Part shown: positions 22,488-32,300 of the stretch, piece by piece
Layout of the letters: every line of letters begins with the position of its first letter
How positions within the stretch are numbered: position 1 is the first letter of the stretch
Origin: Chromera velia
Lineage: Eukaryota; Sar; Chromeraceae
Assembly: GCA_018398765.1 (NCBI GenBank)
Contig: JAHBMJ010000112.1
Span: 89,463-153,462, forward strand
Direction of reading: 5' to 3'
DNA: 64,000 nt
Notes under the pieces: generated by a model
What the model saw: only the letters and a program-made list of their open reading frames with translations
Databases searched by the model: none
Told to the model about the DNA's origin: nothing
Translations under genes and position numbers: made by a program

Positions 22488-22712
22488 TTGCATGCAGTCG
22501 TGCTTCAAGTAGGTATGATCGTCTCTATAAAAAACGGCGCGATCCTCTTTGAGTTACATAACTAGAAGAAAAACAGATGAACAACATCACAATATGAATG
22601 CATAGGCAGACTATGGGTAGATTAAAGAGTTTGCTAGGTATGTGGTGATGTAGGGAGAGCTGATTAATAGAGTTTGACAGCTAAAAAGCTCCTAGAACGG
22701 TTAAACGTTTAC
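22488..22712. repeat. Dispersed repeat block Y, partial copy 3
   Basis: Corresponds to the 3' two thirds of block Y, from CATGCAGTCGT to ACGGTTAAACGTTTACT. It lacks the left third. Confidence 0.75.
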
Positions 22713-22736
22713 TAAATGTAGATCAGAGATAAAAAC

Positions 22737-22970
22737 AACCTCCCTGAACCTAAGTGCCACTTGAAAAAATATAATTAAGATGATCTCTATCTGCGGCATC
22801 GTTTTTCAAGAAACCATCCATGCCTGCGGCGTAAATAGTCAAGACACCATCTAGGTATGTAGCTTTGGCTTTCAAAACACGGTAAATGATCTGCAGCTGC
22901 GGCGCAAACTTTCAAGCTTATCCAAAAATGCGGCTTAAACTTTCAAGTGGTAGTTAGGTTCAGGGAGGTT
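22737..22970. mobile_element. 234-bp MITE-like element with 29-bp terminal inverted repeats
   Basis: The left end AACCTCCCTGAACCTAAGTG (continuing to 22765) pairs with the right end at 22942-22970 at 27 of 29 positions. The interior carries several near-copies of a (T)GCGGC motif followed by CTTTCAAG. There is no coding capacity. A 3'-truncated relative lies at 2076-2250. I could not fix a target duplication, so the superfamily is undetermined. Confidence 0.82.
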
Positions 22971-23080
22971 ATAAAGATGACAGAATATTTTGTGACAGTA
23001 CTTTAAGATTTTCAGTCCTATGTTCTTTTTTTTGTTCTAAGGGCCTTTTATACTGCCGCACCTATTTTAAGATTCAGCTA

Positions 23081-23450
23081 GGCGACGCTCGCAGGAGCAT
23101 ACACACAGGCCCTGGCATGCCCTCACAACTTGACGGAATGGCCCCTGCCTGGGTTCCACACCGATGCATCAATAGCGCCATAGAAGGCGGAGCTGTAATT
23201 TATTCATACCTTCCGGGGCCTTTGGAGTTGTGAGCGGAGCGAGCGGCTCTGTAGCTGTCCTTCGACACCTGAGGTGACGCTCGCAGGAGCGTGCACACAG
23301 GCCCTGGCATACCTTCACAACTTGATGGAGCGGCCCCTGCCTAGGTTCCACACCGCTGTATCAATGGCCCCACGGAGGGCGGAGCTGTAATTCATTCATG
23401 CCTTCTGGGGCCTTTGGAGTTGCGAGCGGAGCGAGCGGCTCTGTAGCTGT
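23081..23450. repeat. Tandem duplication of a 178-bp unit, period 192 bp
   Basis: Copies at 23081-23258 and 23273-23450 share GACGCTCGCAGGAGC, GGCGGAGCTGTAATT and GAGCGGAGCGAGCGGCTCTG. They are about 88% identical by eye. GAGCGGAGCGAGCGGCTC is near-palindromic. Confidence 0.88.
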
Positions 23451-23880
23451 TTATATAGCTCGGCCCGCGCCCCTGGTGCACGGGGTCCCGCGGGCCGGCG
23501 TCAGGGGCGCGGGCCGGCGTCTTGCATATGGCGCACGTACGCCGCCCGGGATGCATATGGCAGCACGCATGGCCGCCGGCCATATGGCCGCCGATCATTC
23601 AATCCAGCGGTCAGCAAATGTTATGCATGACCTTTGTTCACCTTCCATTGCTGAATCCAACGTTGTTCGGTTGTTCTGCGCCATTCTGCGCCACATATTT
23701 CTCTTCACCGAAAGACCGAAACCGAAATACGACGCCAACTACTGGAACAGGCAAAGAGCTCCAGCCCCGGTGAGTGGGTTTCTCTGGGCTCCTCCATGAG
23801 TCGAGAAGTGTTGTTTGAATCAGCTTCGCATTCAAATCTTCTCTCAGGTCTGCTGTCGTGAATCAGTGGGACATGTCGAA

Positions 23881-24210
23881 ATGAAGAAGCCGGGCTCCGA
23901 AAAGAAAAAGAGTGCCGGTGTAAAGTTTGACGAGGCGGTGATTGCAGAGCATGACAAGGAGAGGGGCACACGTCAAAAGATCATAGAGCCCAAGACGCCC
24001 TTCCACTACGCCTCTGAAGACGGACAGGATCAGGAGGCCTCTTCAAGCAACGGGGGCGCAGTGTGCCCAAAGGATTTGGCCAACAAGCTCAACGACCATG
24101 CGAAAAAAGCAGCCTTTGAGGAGAAGAGGAAGGCGCACTACAATGAATATGAGGCGGTGAAAGCGATGAAGGCAAAGATGGCGGCAGGAGACGACGACGA
24201 TGACGAATGA
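23881..24210 (+). CDS. Protein phosphatase inhibitor 2 (IPP-2/Glc8 family)
   Basis: A 109-residue, hydrophilic, probably disordered regulator of PP1 catalytic subunit. All family landmarks are present. VKFDEAVIAEHDKERGTRQK (14-33) covers the first PP1-binding segment. EPKTPFH (36-42) is the Thr-Pro site phosphorylated by GSK3-type kinases. KRKAHYNEYEAVKAMK (82-97) carries the HYNE motif that enters the PP1 active site. An acidic tail closes the protein. It is shorter than animal I-2 (about 205), as in many protists. I start at ATG 23881. A donor at 23770 (GTGAGT) and an acceptor at 23847 (CTCTCAG) suggest a spliced 5' leader; that leader frame is open, so an N-terminal extension is possible but less likely. 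Confidence 0.9.
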   Translation: MKKPGSEKKKSAGVKFDEAVIAEHDKERGTRQKIIEPKTPFHYASEDGQDQEASSSNGGAVCPKDLANKLNDHAKKAAFEEKRKAHYNEYEAVKAMKAKMAAGDDDDDE

Positions 24211-24246
24211 GAGGGGAAGATCCACCACAGATTGGGATGGGAGGGT

Positions 24247-24330
24247 GTGAGGGAGACTGACTGAACGTATCCTTCGAGGAGGGAGGGCGTGAGGGAGACT
24301 GACTGAACGTATCCTTCGAGGAGGGAGGGG
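24247..24330. repeat. 42-bp tandem duplication
   Basis: Two units begin GTGAGGGAGACTGACTGAAC at 24247 and 24289 and are almost identical. They lie just 3' of the I-2 stop codon, probably in the 3' UTR. Confidence 0.92.
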
Positions 24331-25157
24331 AAAGGGAGGCATGGGGGGAGTCCTCTTCTTTCGTCTCATCGCGACCCAGGTCGCTCAGAGTTTTTTCTGT
24401 TGTCACTTTGCTTTGGAGGAAAGTATGAGGGAGGAGCCATGCGCAGCGAGTGGCCACAGTCAGTGTTGCGTTGCATGCCTGGCCAGAGGGGAGAGAGGAA
24501 AGTGGATCCAGCTTATCGAAGCTGTGACTGCCACTGTTTTCGTACTTTTCGATCCGGTTGCTGGTTCGGGATGTCAGCAGGTCAAAAGAATGCTGTGGTG
24601 GAAGGAAAGAAGCAGGGAGGGTAGCGTTTCTCTCTGACTCACTCAATCACCAGTGGGTGGGGAATGACTGCCTTTTGGATTCTTGACTGTTTCCTCCGAC
24701 CGGACCCCTTCACACGCACGCAACTGAATGATCGAACCAACGGTACCGGACCCATCGGTTCGGTTCATGTACTTTTATTCTTTCGTACCGAATCTCAACC
24801 AAACAAAACGACTTCATGTATATTCCTTTTTAGCCTGTCGCTGGCTGTTTGCATGTGAGTCGACTGCCAATTTTTGGTACTATTTCCTCTGACAGCGTTT
24901 GCCTGCATGCCGTTGCAGTATACTGCTTGCTTGCGTGCATACCGGTGCCTGCCCTCCTCCTGTTTGTGATGGGCGTATCTGTTGATGGCCTTGATGGGCG
25001 TTTCGGTTTGAGAAGCCGGGCCGTCCACCTACCTGGTTTGCTCAGCCAAAGCGTCCACTTATCAATCAATCTGTCTCTTTGTCTCCCCTTTGCTTGTTTT
25101 TTTCTTTCTTTCTTTCTTTCTTTCTTCCTTTCTTTCTGTCTTTCTTTCTTCCTGTCT

Positions 25158-25221
<64 letters not shown>

Positions 25222-25257
25222 CCTTCCTTCCTTCCTTCCTTTCTTCCTTCCTTCCTT

Positions 25258-25314
<57 letters not shown>

Positions 25315-25460
25315 CTGCCTTTCTTTCTTTCTTTCTTTCTTTTTATCTTTCTCTCCTTGCTTCCTTCCTGCCTTCTTGTCTTCTTGTTTTTTTCTTTTAT
25401 GTATGTATGTATGTATGCATTTTTGTATGTATGTACTATGCAATCTGTCCTTCCTTGTCT

Positions 25461-25505
<45 letters not shown>

Positions 25506-25532
25506 CGTGTGCACGTGTATGTGTGCGTGTGT

Positions 25533-25578
<46 letters not shown>

Positions 25579-25676
25579 CTGGATTTGTTCGTCCAAGTTA
25601 ACTACCGGTGGTGGAGAGGCCGTGTGACAGCTGGAGGGTGTCTGGTTGTGTGGGTAAAGAAGCGTACGCCTAGCGG

Positions 25677-25719
<43 letters not shown>

Positions 25720-26207
25720 TATATACTTGTGATCACTATAGTTGTGATACGTAAAGTTGTAGAGTAAAATAGAGTTTAAAGTTCGAAAATATAACCTATA
25801 CTAGTAGAATATATATCTTTTTAAACTCATATTTTTTTAAAAGTTTTTTTTTTTTTAAATATATATTTCTTAAATATATAGAAAGAATCAATGTGTTTGA
25901 TTGATTGCCAGTGGGTGATTGATTAATTTTTAGGATTAGGATTAGGATTTATGTCCGGAGGATTGGCCTCCCGCCCCAATGCCGAATGTCCAATTTATCA
26001 TGCCCTAGGGCCTTGTCGCATAACATAGAATAGCATTGATGTTCCAGGTTTTGCCCGCGTTGCTCGCTACTGTAGCTCTAAGCCTAGCTGGAATCCTGTT
26101 ACTTTTAAAGTTTTAAAATGAAAACAAAAATTAGAATCTAAAGTTTGTGGTAATTTTTTTTTGCTCCAGTTTCTGCCGTTTGCCTAAGGCGACTAAAGGC
26201 GTAACGG
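24331..26207. other. Intergenic stretch with compound microsatellites
   Basis: No exon was recognised. 25085-25600 is a compound of TTTC, TC, TTCC, GTAT and GT runs. 25680-25718 is a second GT run. From 25740 the DNA is AT-rich and unremarkable up to the hAT element. Several open frames in the microsatellite are compositional artefacts. Confidence 0.6.
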
Positions 26208-27053
26208 CAGGGTTACTTTTCTGGTCGGTAACAGGTGTAGTCTACCGGCAATTGCCGGTAACCGGTAATGGCCTCAGTCTACCTTCCTTTTACCAACAAA
26301 AAAAAAAATAAAAATTATAAGGTCAAAAAAAAAATTTCGCCTGCGGCGCCAACCTTCAAAAACATGTTTTTAACTGTTTATTAACATTTGAAAAGCCTAT
26401 TAGCAAAAAAAATATATACATGAATTTTATAATTTACTATAATTTCAATTATATTTTAACTGCTTCGATCACCCCTATATTAAAGTGACATAAAGTTCTA
26501 ACAGCTCTGTCCAACAGCTACTCCTTTTTCCTTAAATTGACTCTGTTCCATCTCCTACTGTTCTGTTTCTCTGTATCAGGCCTTGAGCCGTCGTTTGAAA
26601 GCGATCAAAGTAAGGAACGAGTAACGACTTAGTAGTACTTAGCGTAGTCGGCTCCTAAGGCATACTTATCCAGAGTTCACACCTTACAGAAGTAAATACT
26701 GTTCACAACAATATGAAGAGACTTCCTCTTGCTTGTGTCTTTATTCTGTTTGATCCATCTGTATCTGTATTCTAATCTGTATCAATACAATTAATAATAT
26801 AGATTGTAGGATCGACCGGCATACATCACTTGACCTAGTGACTGTCTTACACCTTGCATACTGCCAGTTGCAACTGGACAGTAAAAGCACTTCTTCGGAC
26901 TATGCTACCTATGATTGATTGATTGACCTATAAGGGACTGTGAGTGATTGTTAGAATTCTGTAAAGTCTTTTCCGACTGCCAGCAAACTCTGCCGGTAAT
27001 TACCGGTTACCGGTAATGAAGCTTGTCTACTGCCAAAAAAATCAGCAACCCTG
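26208..27053. mobile_element. Non-autonomous hAT-type element, 846 bp, with 8-bp target duplication
   Basis: The ends are CAGGGTTACT... and ...AGCAACCCTG, i.e. imperfect inverted CAGGGTTRCT, the usual hAT terminus. They are flanked on both sides by the identical octamer CGTAACGG (26200-26207 and 27054-27061). Subterminal CCGGTAACCGGTAAT motifs occur at both ends in opposite orientation. The interior is AT-rich without a transposase frame, so it would have to be mobilised in trans. The perfect duplication implies fairly recent insertion or no later erosion. Confidence 0.88.
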
Positions 27054-27061
27054 CGTAACGG

Positions 27062-28188
27062 TGCTAGCGCTAGTGTTTGCATGCGGGCACTCATAGTTTA
27101 AACCTAGGTTTGAGTTAGTTCGAGTCAACCGTTTAAACTTTAAACACATATTGATTTGATCTATGCTAGATTTCCTAGTAGATTTCACTAGGGATTTCAT
27201 CACATGATCATGACATGATAATTTTGATCACTAGTTTTATCATATCTGTACGCAACAGCCTACTAAGACGACAGTAAAGAGAGGAATTGGCGCATAATAA
27301 AGTGTTCAATGATGTGCAGTGGAGTGCAACGATACAACTTTCGTTTACGCGATCGTCCGTCCGGATCTCTCCGCTTACGATCGAACTGTGCGCACTCAAT
27401 GCCATGCAGCCAGCCTCTCCGATTGAGAGGACGGGGCATGCATGGGTTAGATCGCCAACGTGATCTTCAAAGAGAAACCTTACCGATGTACAATGGACAG
27501 ATTTTGAGAAGTGGAAGAGTGACGACTTCCCCGTCTCTGACGAGGAGGAAGCCGCAATGGTGGGCAGGTACAGAATGCAGAGGAAAGTGAAAAAAAGAAT
27601 ACACACAAACGGACGGCTAGGTGGAGAGAGAGAAAGAGAGAGCGAGGCGCCAGAAGGCCCCCCCTTCCCTCATTGAAAGCGGTTTAATTATTTCTTCCCG
27701 TTGTTCATCCATGAATTTCTTCAATTATTATTCTGGCATCTCTCAATAATGTCTTAAGTCATTCATTCCTTCACGTCGACCTTAATTCGCATCCTTCACT
27801 TCTCCTTCCCTCCAATCATTCATCATTTATTCTTACTGTCACCGATCCTGCCATCGGCGGACGGGACTGGCCGATCAGAGAGACCGCGGGGTGCGTTCTC
27901 TCTGCAAGGGCACAGACCGTCACCCAACTATTTCTCCCCCCCCCATCAGTTTCTCCTCGTTCTCACTTCTCCTCTTTCGTTCGTTCTTTCCTTCCTTCCT
28001 TCCCTCCCTCCCCCCTCCTCTCTTTCATCCCTCTCCGGAACAATCAATCCTTCGGGGAGGTTGCCGACTGACTGCATGATCGAGCAAACACACAGCTGCA
28101 AGGAAGACGGACAGCTGTTGGAGAAATCAGGAGGGAGACGGCAACGGGGACAGGCGAAAGAAACAAAGACAAAAGAAGACGAGACGAG
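27062..28188. other. Intergenic, 3' of the SUN gene
   Basis: AT-rich to about 27230, then mixed composition with pyrimidine runs near 27960-28020. A minus-strand frame at 27208-27606 (132 codons) shows no domain or splice partners. I annotate no gene. Confidence 0.4.
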
Positions 28189-29327
28189 CTACAACGAGGG
28201 AGTTCCGTGCACCCGCACTCTGTACACGCACACACGCTCCCTGCCGTCTCCCTCACCGTAGAAGGAGTCAAACCGGAAAGTCACGGTGTCTGTCGCTTCA
28301 GTCGGGGGAATTCCGTACTGCTTCGGAAGTCCCTCGGCAGTCTTGCTGCCTGGTTTATCAAGCTGGATAGAAGCCACAGGACGCCCCCTCTGTACACGAC
28401 GGAACTTCTCCAGGGTTCTCTCTGACTCAGTGAGGCCCTGCCCCTCAGGAGCAGAGAGAGAGGATGAGCCTGGCCAGAGGAAGACAGACACCACCCCCGG
28501 TGCCATCTTATAGGGTGATCTCTCAGGGTCAATGTGGTCCACACCCACTGCAGTGACCTTGATCTGCACCAGAGAGAAAGAGAAAGAGAAAGGCCCAAAT
28601 GGAGTCACTTCCTTCCACCCACAAAGGAGGGACACACAGAACCAAGTCATCAGAAACAGCCGATATACCAGGCAAGTAGCGGCGTCGTTTTTTTTTTCTC
28701 TCAGAAACCCAGAAATACGAAGAATGAAGACAGAGCTGGAGCGTTCAACGCTTAAGCTGAAAAAGGAAATTACAGCAGGTAGAAAGCTGAGCGCAACTCT
28801 CTCCCAAAATCTTTATGGAGGGAATCAAAGACGAGACAGAAACACGAACAGACATGGAAGAGATACATCAGCCGACCACCAAAATCTCCCTCCCTCTTTC
28901 GTAACTTTCCCTTCCCAACCGAATCCCTCCCCCCAACCACGAACCTTCGACTTCAGCCGGACCGTCAGAGTGCCCCCCAGCGAGACGGGGAAGCACCGAC
29001 CGGGCGTCATTTCGGAGTCTAGAGCCACGAGAGGGCTGTGCAGCTCCTCATGGGATCTTTCGAGTTTGAAGGAGAGAGACCCCTTTCCCTTCTCGGTGAA
29101 GGCATCTTTCAGTACCTTTCCTGCTTGCTCAAGACGGTGCACCCTGCAGACGGATAAGAAAAGACGGGGGCACAGGCAGAGAAAGTTTCTTTCCTCTCCC
29201 TTTGTTACTGCTCCCATCCTGTCTGTCTATCTGTCTGTCTGAAAGAAAGGAAGCGAAAAAGTAAAGAAAAGAAAAGACGATATAGTCTGTCTGCCCCCTT
29301 TTTTCTGTCTGACGAACGGTGTGTGCC

Positions 29328-29364
<37 letters not shown>

Positions 29365-32300
29365 CCTTGCGGCTTGAGAATAATTCTACTCCCGTCTGGT
29401 TGACCGTCATTTCTGCTTTCTTTCGTGCCAACTGCACCCCCCTTCCTTTGGCTCGGAACGCGAAGCTTTCATGGATGAGGGAAGGATTCTTTAAGAAAGA
29501 AGCAGGGATGGATGAATGAACGAATGAATGAAGGGCAAAATGGATGAAGAAAAAGACGGAACACAGAATAAAGGCAGCACCCAAACAGAAAGAAATTCTT
29601 CCCTTTCGTGGCACCGGAGAAGAGAGAAGCCGCTTCACTGCCAAAAAAGGAAACGGGAACAGAAATTCGAGAAAAACTCGTCATAAACCCCACAAAGAAA
29701 GAAAGAAAAGAAAGAAGAAAAAAAACAAAGAAAAACAAAAAAACAGAAACTCTTCAAAGAAAAAAAAAAGAAAAGGAAGAAAGAAAAACCCACGTCGATG
29801 ACGACTCCGTGCCCGGTGCTGTTCCCCCTGGCATGTGAGGAAGAGCTGTACCCTCCAGGAGCACCCGGGCCCCCAACGAAGAGAGAGCCCAGTCAACTAC
29901 AGGAAGGTCTGCAGGAGCTCCCCCCTTCTTTTGGAGGTCAGCCTCCAGTTTGTCAAGATGAGAGCGGAGGACCCCGAGCTCTTCCTGGGTCTTTGCAACC
30001 CTCTGGGTCGTCTCTTTGTCCACCTGAGGGCCCTTCTTTGTGCTCTGCTGCTGCGACCTTCTGACGTCCTCGACAGACTGACGGACGTTCGCGATCTCTG
30101 TCTCCATCACGCCTACCTGCTTTCGCTGCAAATAATTCGAAGAGCAACATTGTCACACATTGCGTGATTTCTGATTTTCATACAGTGGAAAATTATTCGT
30201 CCCTGTGCGACGTGAAATTTCAGGACGCCAGTGGCAGGAGACGGAGGCGGAATGCTTTCTGCAAGTGTTTTTCGACTCATTGGGAACGATATCTTTGACA
30301 GTCGCTCCTACCTACATTATCATTTTTGCACCACACCCACACCCACACCCACACCCACACACCCACACCCACACCCACACACCCACACCCACACACACGT
30401 CGCATGGGGACATGCAGACAAATGGGGTGGAGGGAAAGACCGAGACATGTACAAAGAGAGGAGACCAGAGAAAGACAGACAAAAAGACACAGACCCAGAC
30501 AGGAAGCAAGCGACACACAAACAAACTGACCAGAGCAGACATAGCTGCCGCCATATCTTCCGCATTCTTCTTGAGGCTCGTCTCTGTGTCCTGTCTGAGC
30601 AGATTCACATCGCCCTCGAGAGATCCCTTCAGGTTGGACTCTCTCTCATCTAGTTTTTGCATCCATGCCGCCTCGGCAGACGACATTTCTGTCTTCATCT
30701 CTTTCAGTAATTCTGCCCATATGGCATGCTCCTGGGCCTGGATTTTCTCTTGCAAATCTACGTTCATCTTCTCCCACAACTTTTCCTCCAAACTATCTAG
30801 ATCAATAGGGGGACCGTCAGGAGAGGGATGTACAGACTGCTTAGCCAGAGATTCTTTGAGCTCTTCGTACAACTCTCTGCCTTCTCTGTCAACTTTCGAG
30901 ACAGCATCTCTGACAGTCTCCAGTTCGATCGCGGTCTCTCTGACCATTTTGTCTACACCCTCCACTCTCTGTCCCACAGTGTGAATCTTTGTATCAAGTG
31001 ACTTCACTCTCTCATCCGTCGTTTCTCTTTCCTTTTCAATGCCCATCCTGAATTCCTTTGCAGCCGTCTCTCTCTCGGACTCTCTGAGTGTCTCTGCAGT
31101 CGAGAGGCGCTCAGAGAGCCGGGACACTTCCTCGTTCGTGGAGTGGATGCGGAGATCCATCTCAGCAGTGGCCAAGGAGAAGTTAGAGGTCAGGGCCCGC
31201 ACAGTCCAGTTCATCACGTCCTGGCCGACCTGCAAGCGGACAGACATGTGGACAGATTTCAGTGAACCGAATGCGGAAACGCGAGCGCACTCCGGGGCGG
31301 GTCAGAAAGTAGCTGAAGACAGCCCGAAGACGATCCATGGATCGAAGAAAGAAGGGTCAAACAAAAAGAGAAAGACGAGAGAGGAAAGAGGAGGAAGCCG
31401 GGGGGCGCAAAGAAAACTAACGTCTCCTCTCAATGTGCATGAAAGCGCTCACATAGTAGTCACCGAGAAAAACAAACAATGCCGTCCTAACGCTCTTACG
31501 CCAGCGATCAAGAAAAGAAAAAGAATAGCAGGCCAGCACAGAGAAAGAAGAGAGGAGAAGAGAAGTGTGAGGAAGAGGGAAGCGCTCTTTCTCCTCCCAT
31601 CATTTCGCTTTCATTGTTTTGGTCAAAGCACAGTCTTTGTCTTGTTGCTGATTTCTCTCTTCCTTTCTCTCCCTCTCTCCTTTGGCCTCACACACTCCAT
31701 CAACCTTGCCCCTCCTTACCTGGAGTTCAGCGATGTCTCTGTCTGTCTGAGCTTTGTAGTCTGCAACAGCCACAGCACGAAGCAGCAACACGAAAAGTCA
31801 CTCGGGTAATCATTCATTCAGATGGCGAGAGAGGGGGTCCACAGGGGAGGGGCGCACATAAAAGTAAGGCAGTGGAGGTCTCTTGAGTAGGATTCGCTCA
31901 GAAAGAATCAAAGGGAGAGACGGAGAACGAAACGGCAACAAAGAGCGAGAGAAAGGAAATCAAGCACTGATCGCCACGAGGACTACCACAAACGACAAGG
32001 CGGAAGGAAACACAACCACGTCACGTCACAAAGACGGCAACGCCCGAGATCAAATGGGTGTGGCACAAAAGAGGAATCAAATCAACCCTGTGTGATGTAG
32101 AGACAGGGACAGCCTGGCAGCATGAGAGAGAAGGGAAAGGCAGAAAGAAGAGAGCAGAAGGAAGAGAGGAAAAGAACACCCGAGCAGATCGACGCTTCAT
32201 TGATTGTTTTCATTCCACAATCGACCCTGATTTGAGTTCGGTCGATTGCTCAACAACTTCCCTTCCCACGAATTTCGGGTACTCCGCCATTCCCTTCCCT

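Larger units (their letters stand above)
20896..23065. repeat. Region bounded by a 16-bp perfect inverted repeat
   Basis: ATAGGTGCGGCAGTAT at 20896-20911 is the exact reverse complement of 23050-23065. It encloses blocks Y, X, Y' and Z. No target duplication was found and no transposase lies inside. It may be a large non-autonomous element, or two inverted copies of a shorter repeat. Confidence 0.45.

Noticed and set aside
20896-23065. A single 2.2-kb transposon bounded by a 16-bp inverted repeat
   Set aside because: No target duplication, no transposase, and outer flanks show further partial inverted similarity, so inverted copies of a dispersed repeat are as likely.
27100-27140. tRNA-like B-box (AGTTCGAGTC) near 27117
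   Set aside because: No matching A box, acceptor stem or cloverleaf could be drawn.
27208-27606. 132-codon minus-strand frame as a gene
   Set aside because: No domain, no convincing start context and no spliced partners; composition resembles its non-coding surroundings.
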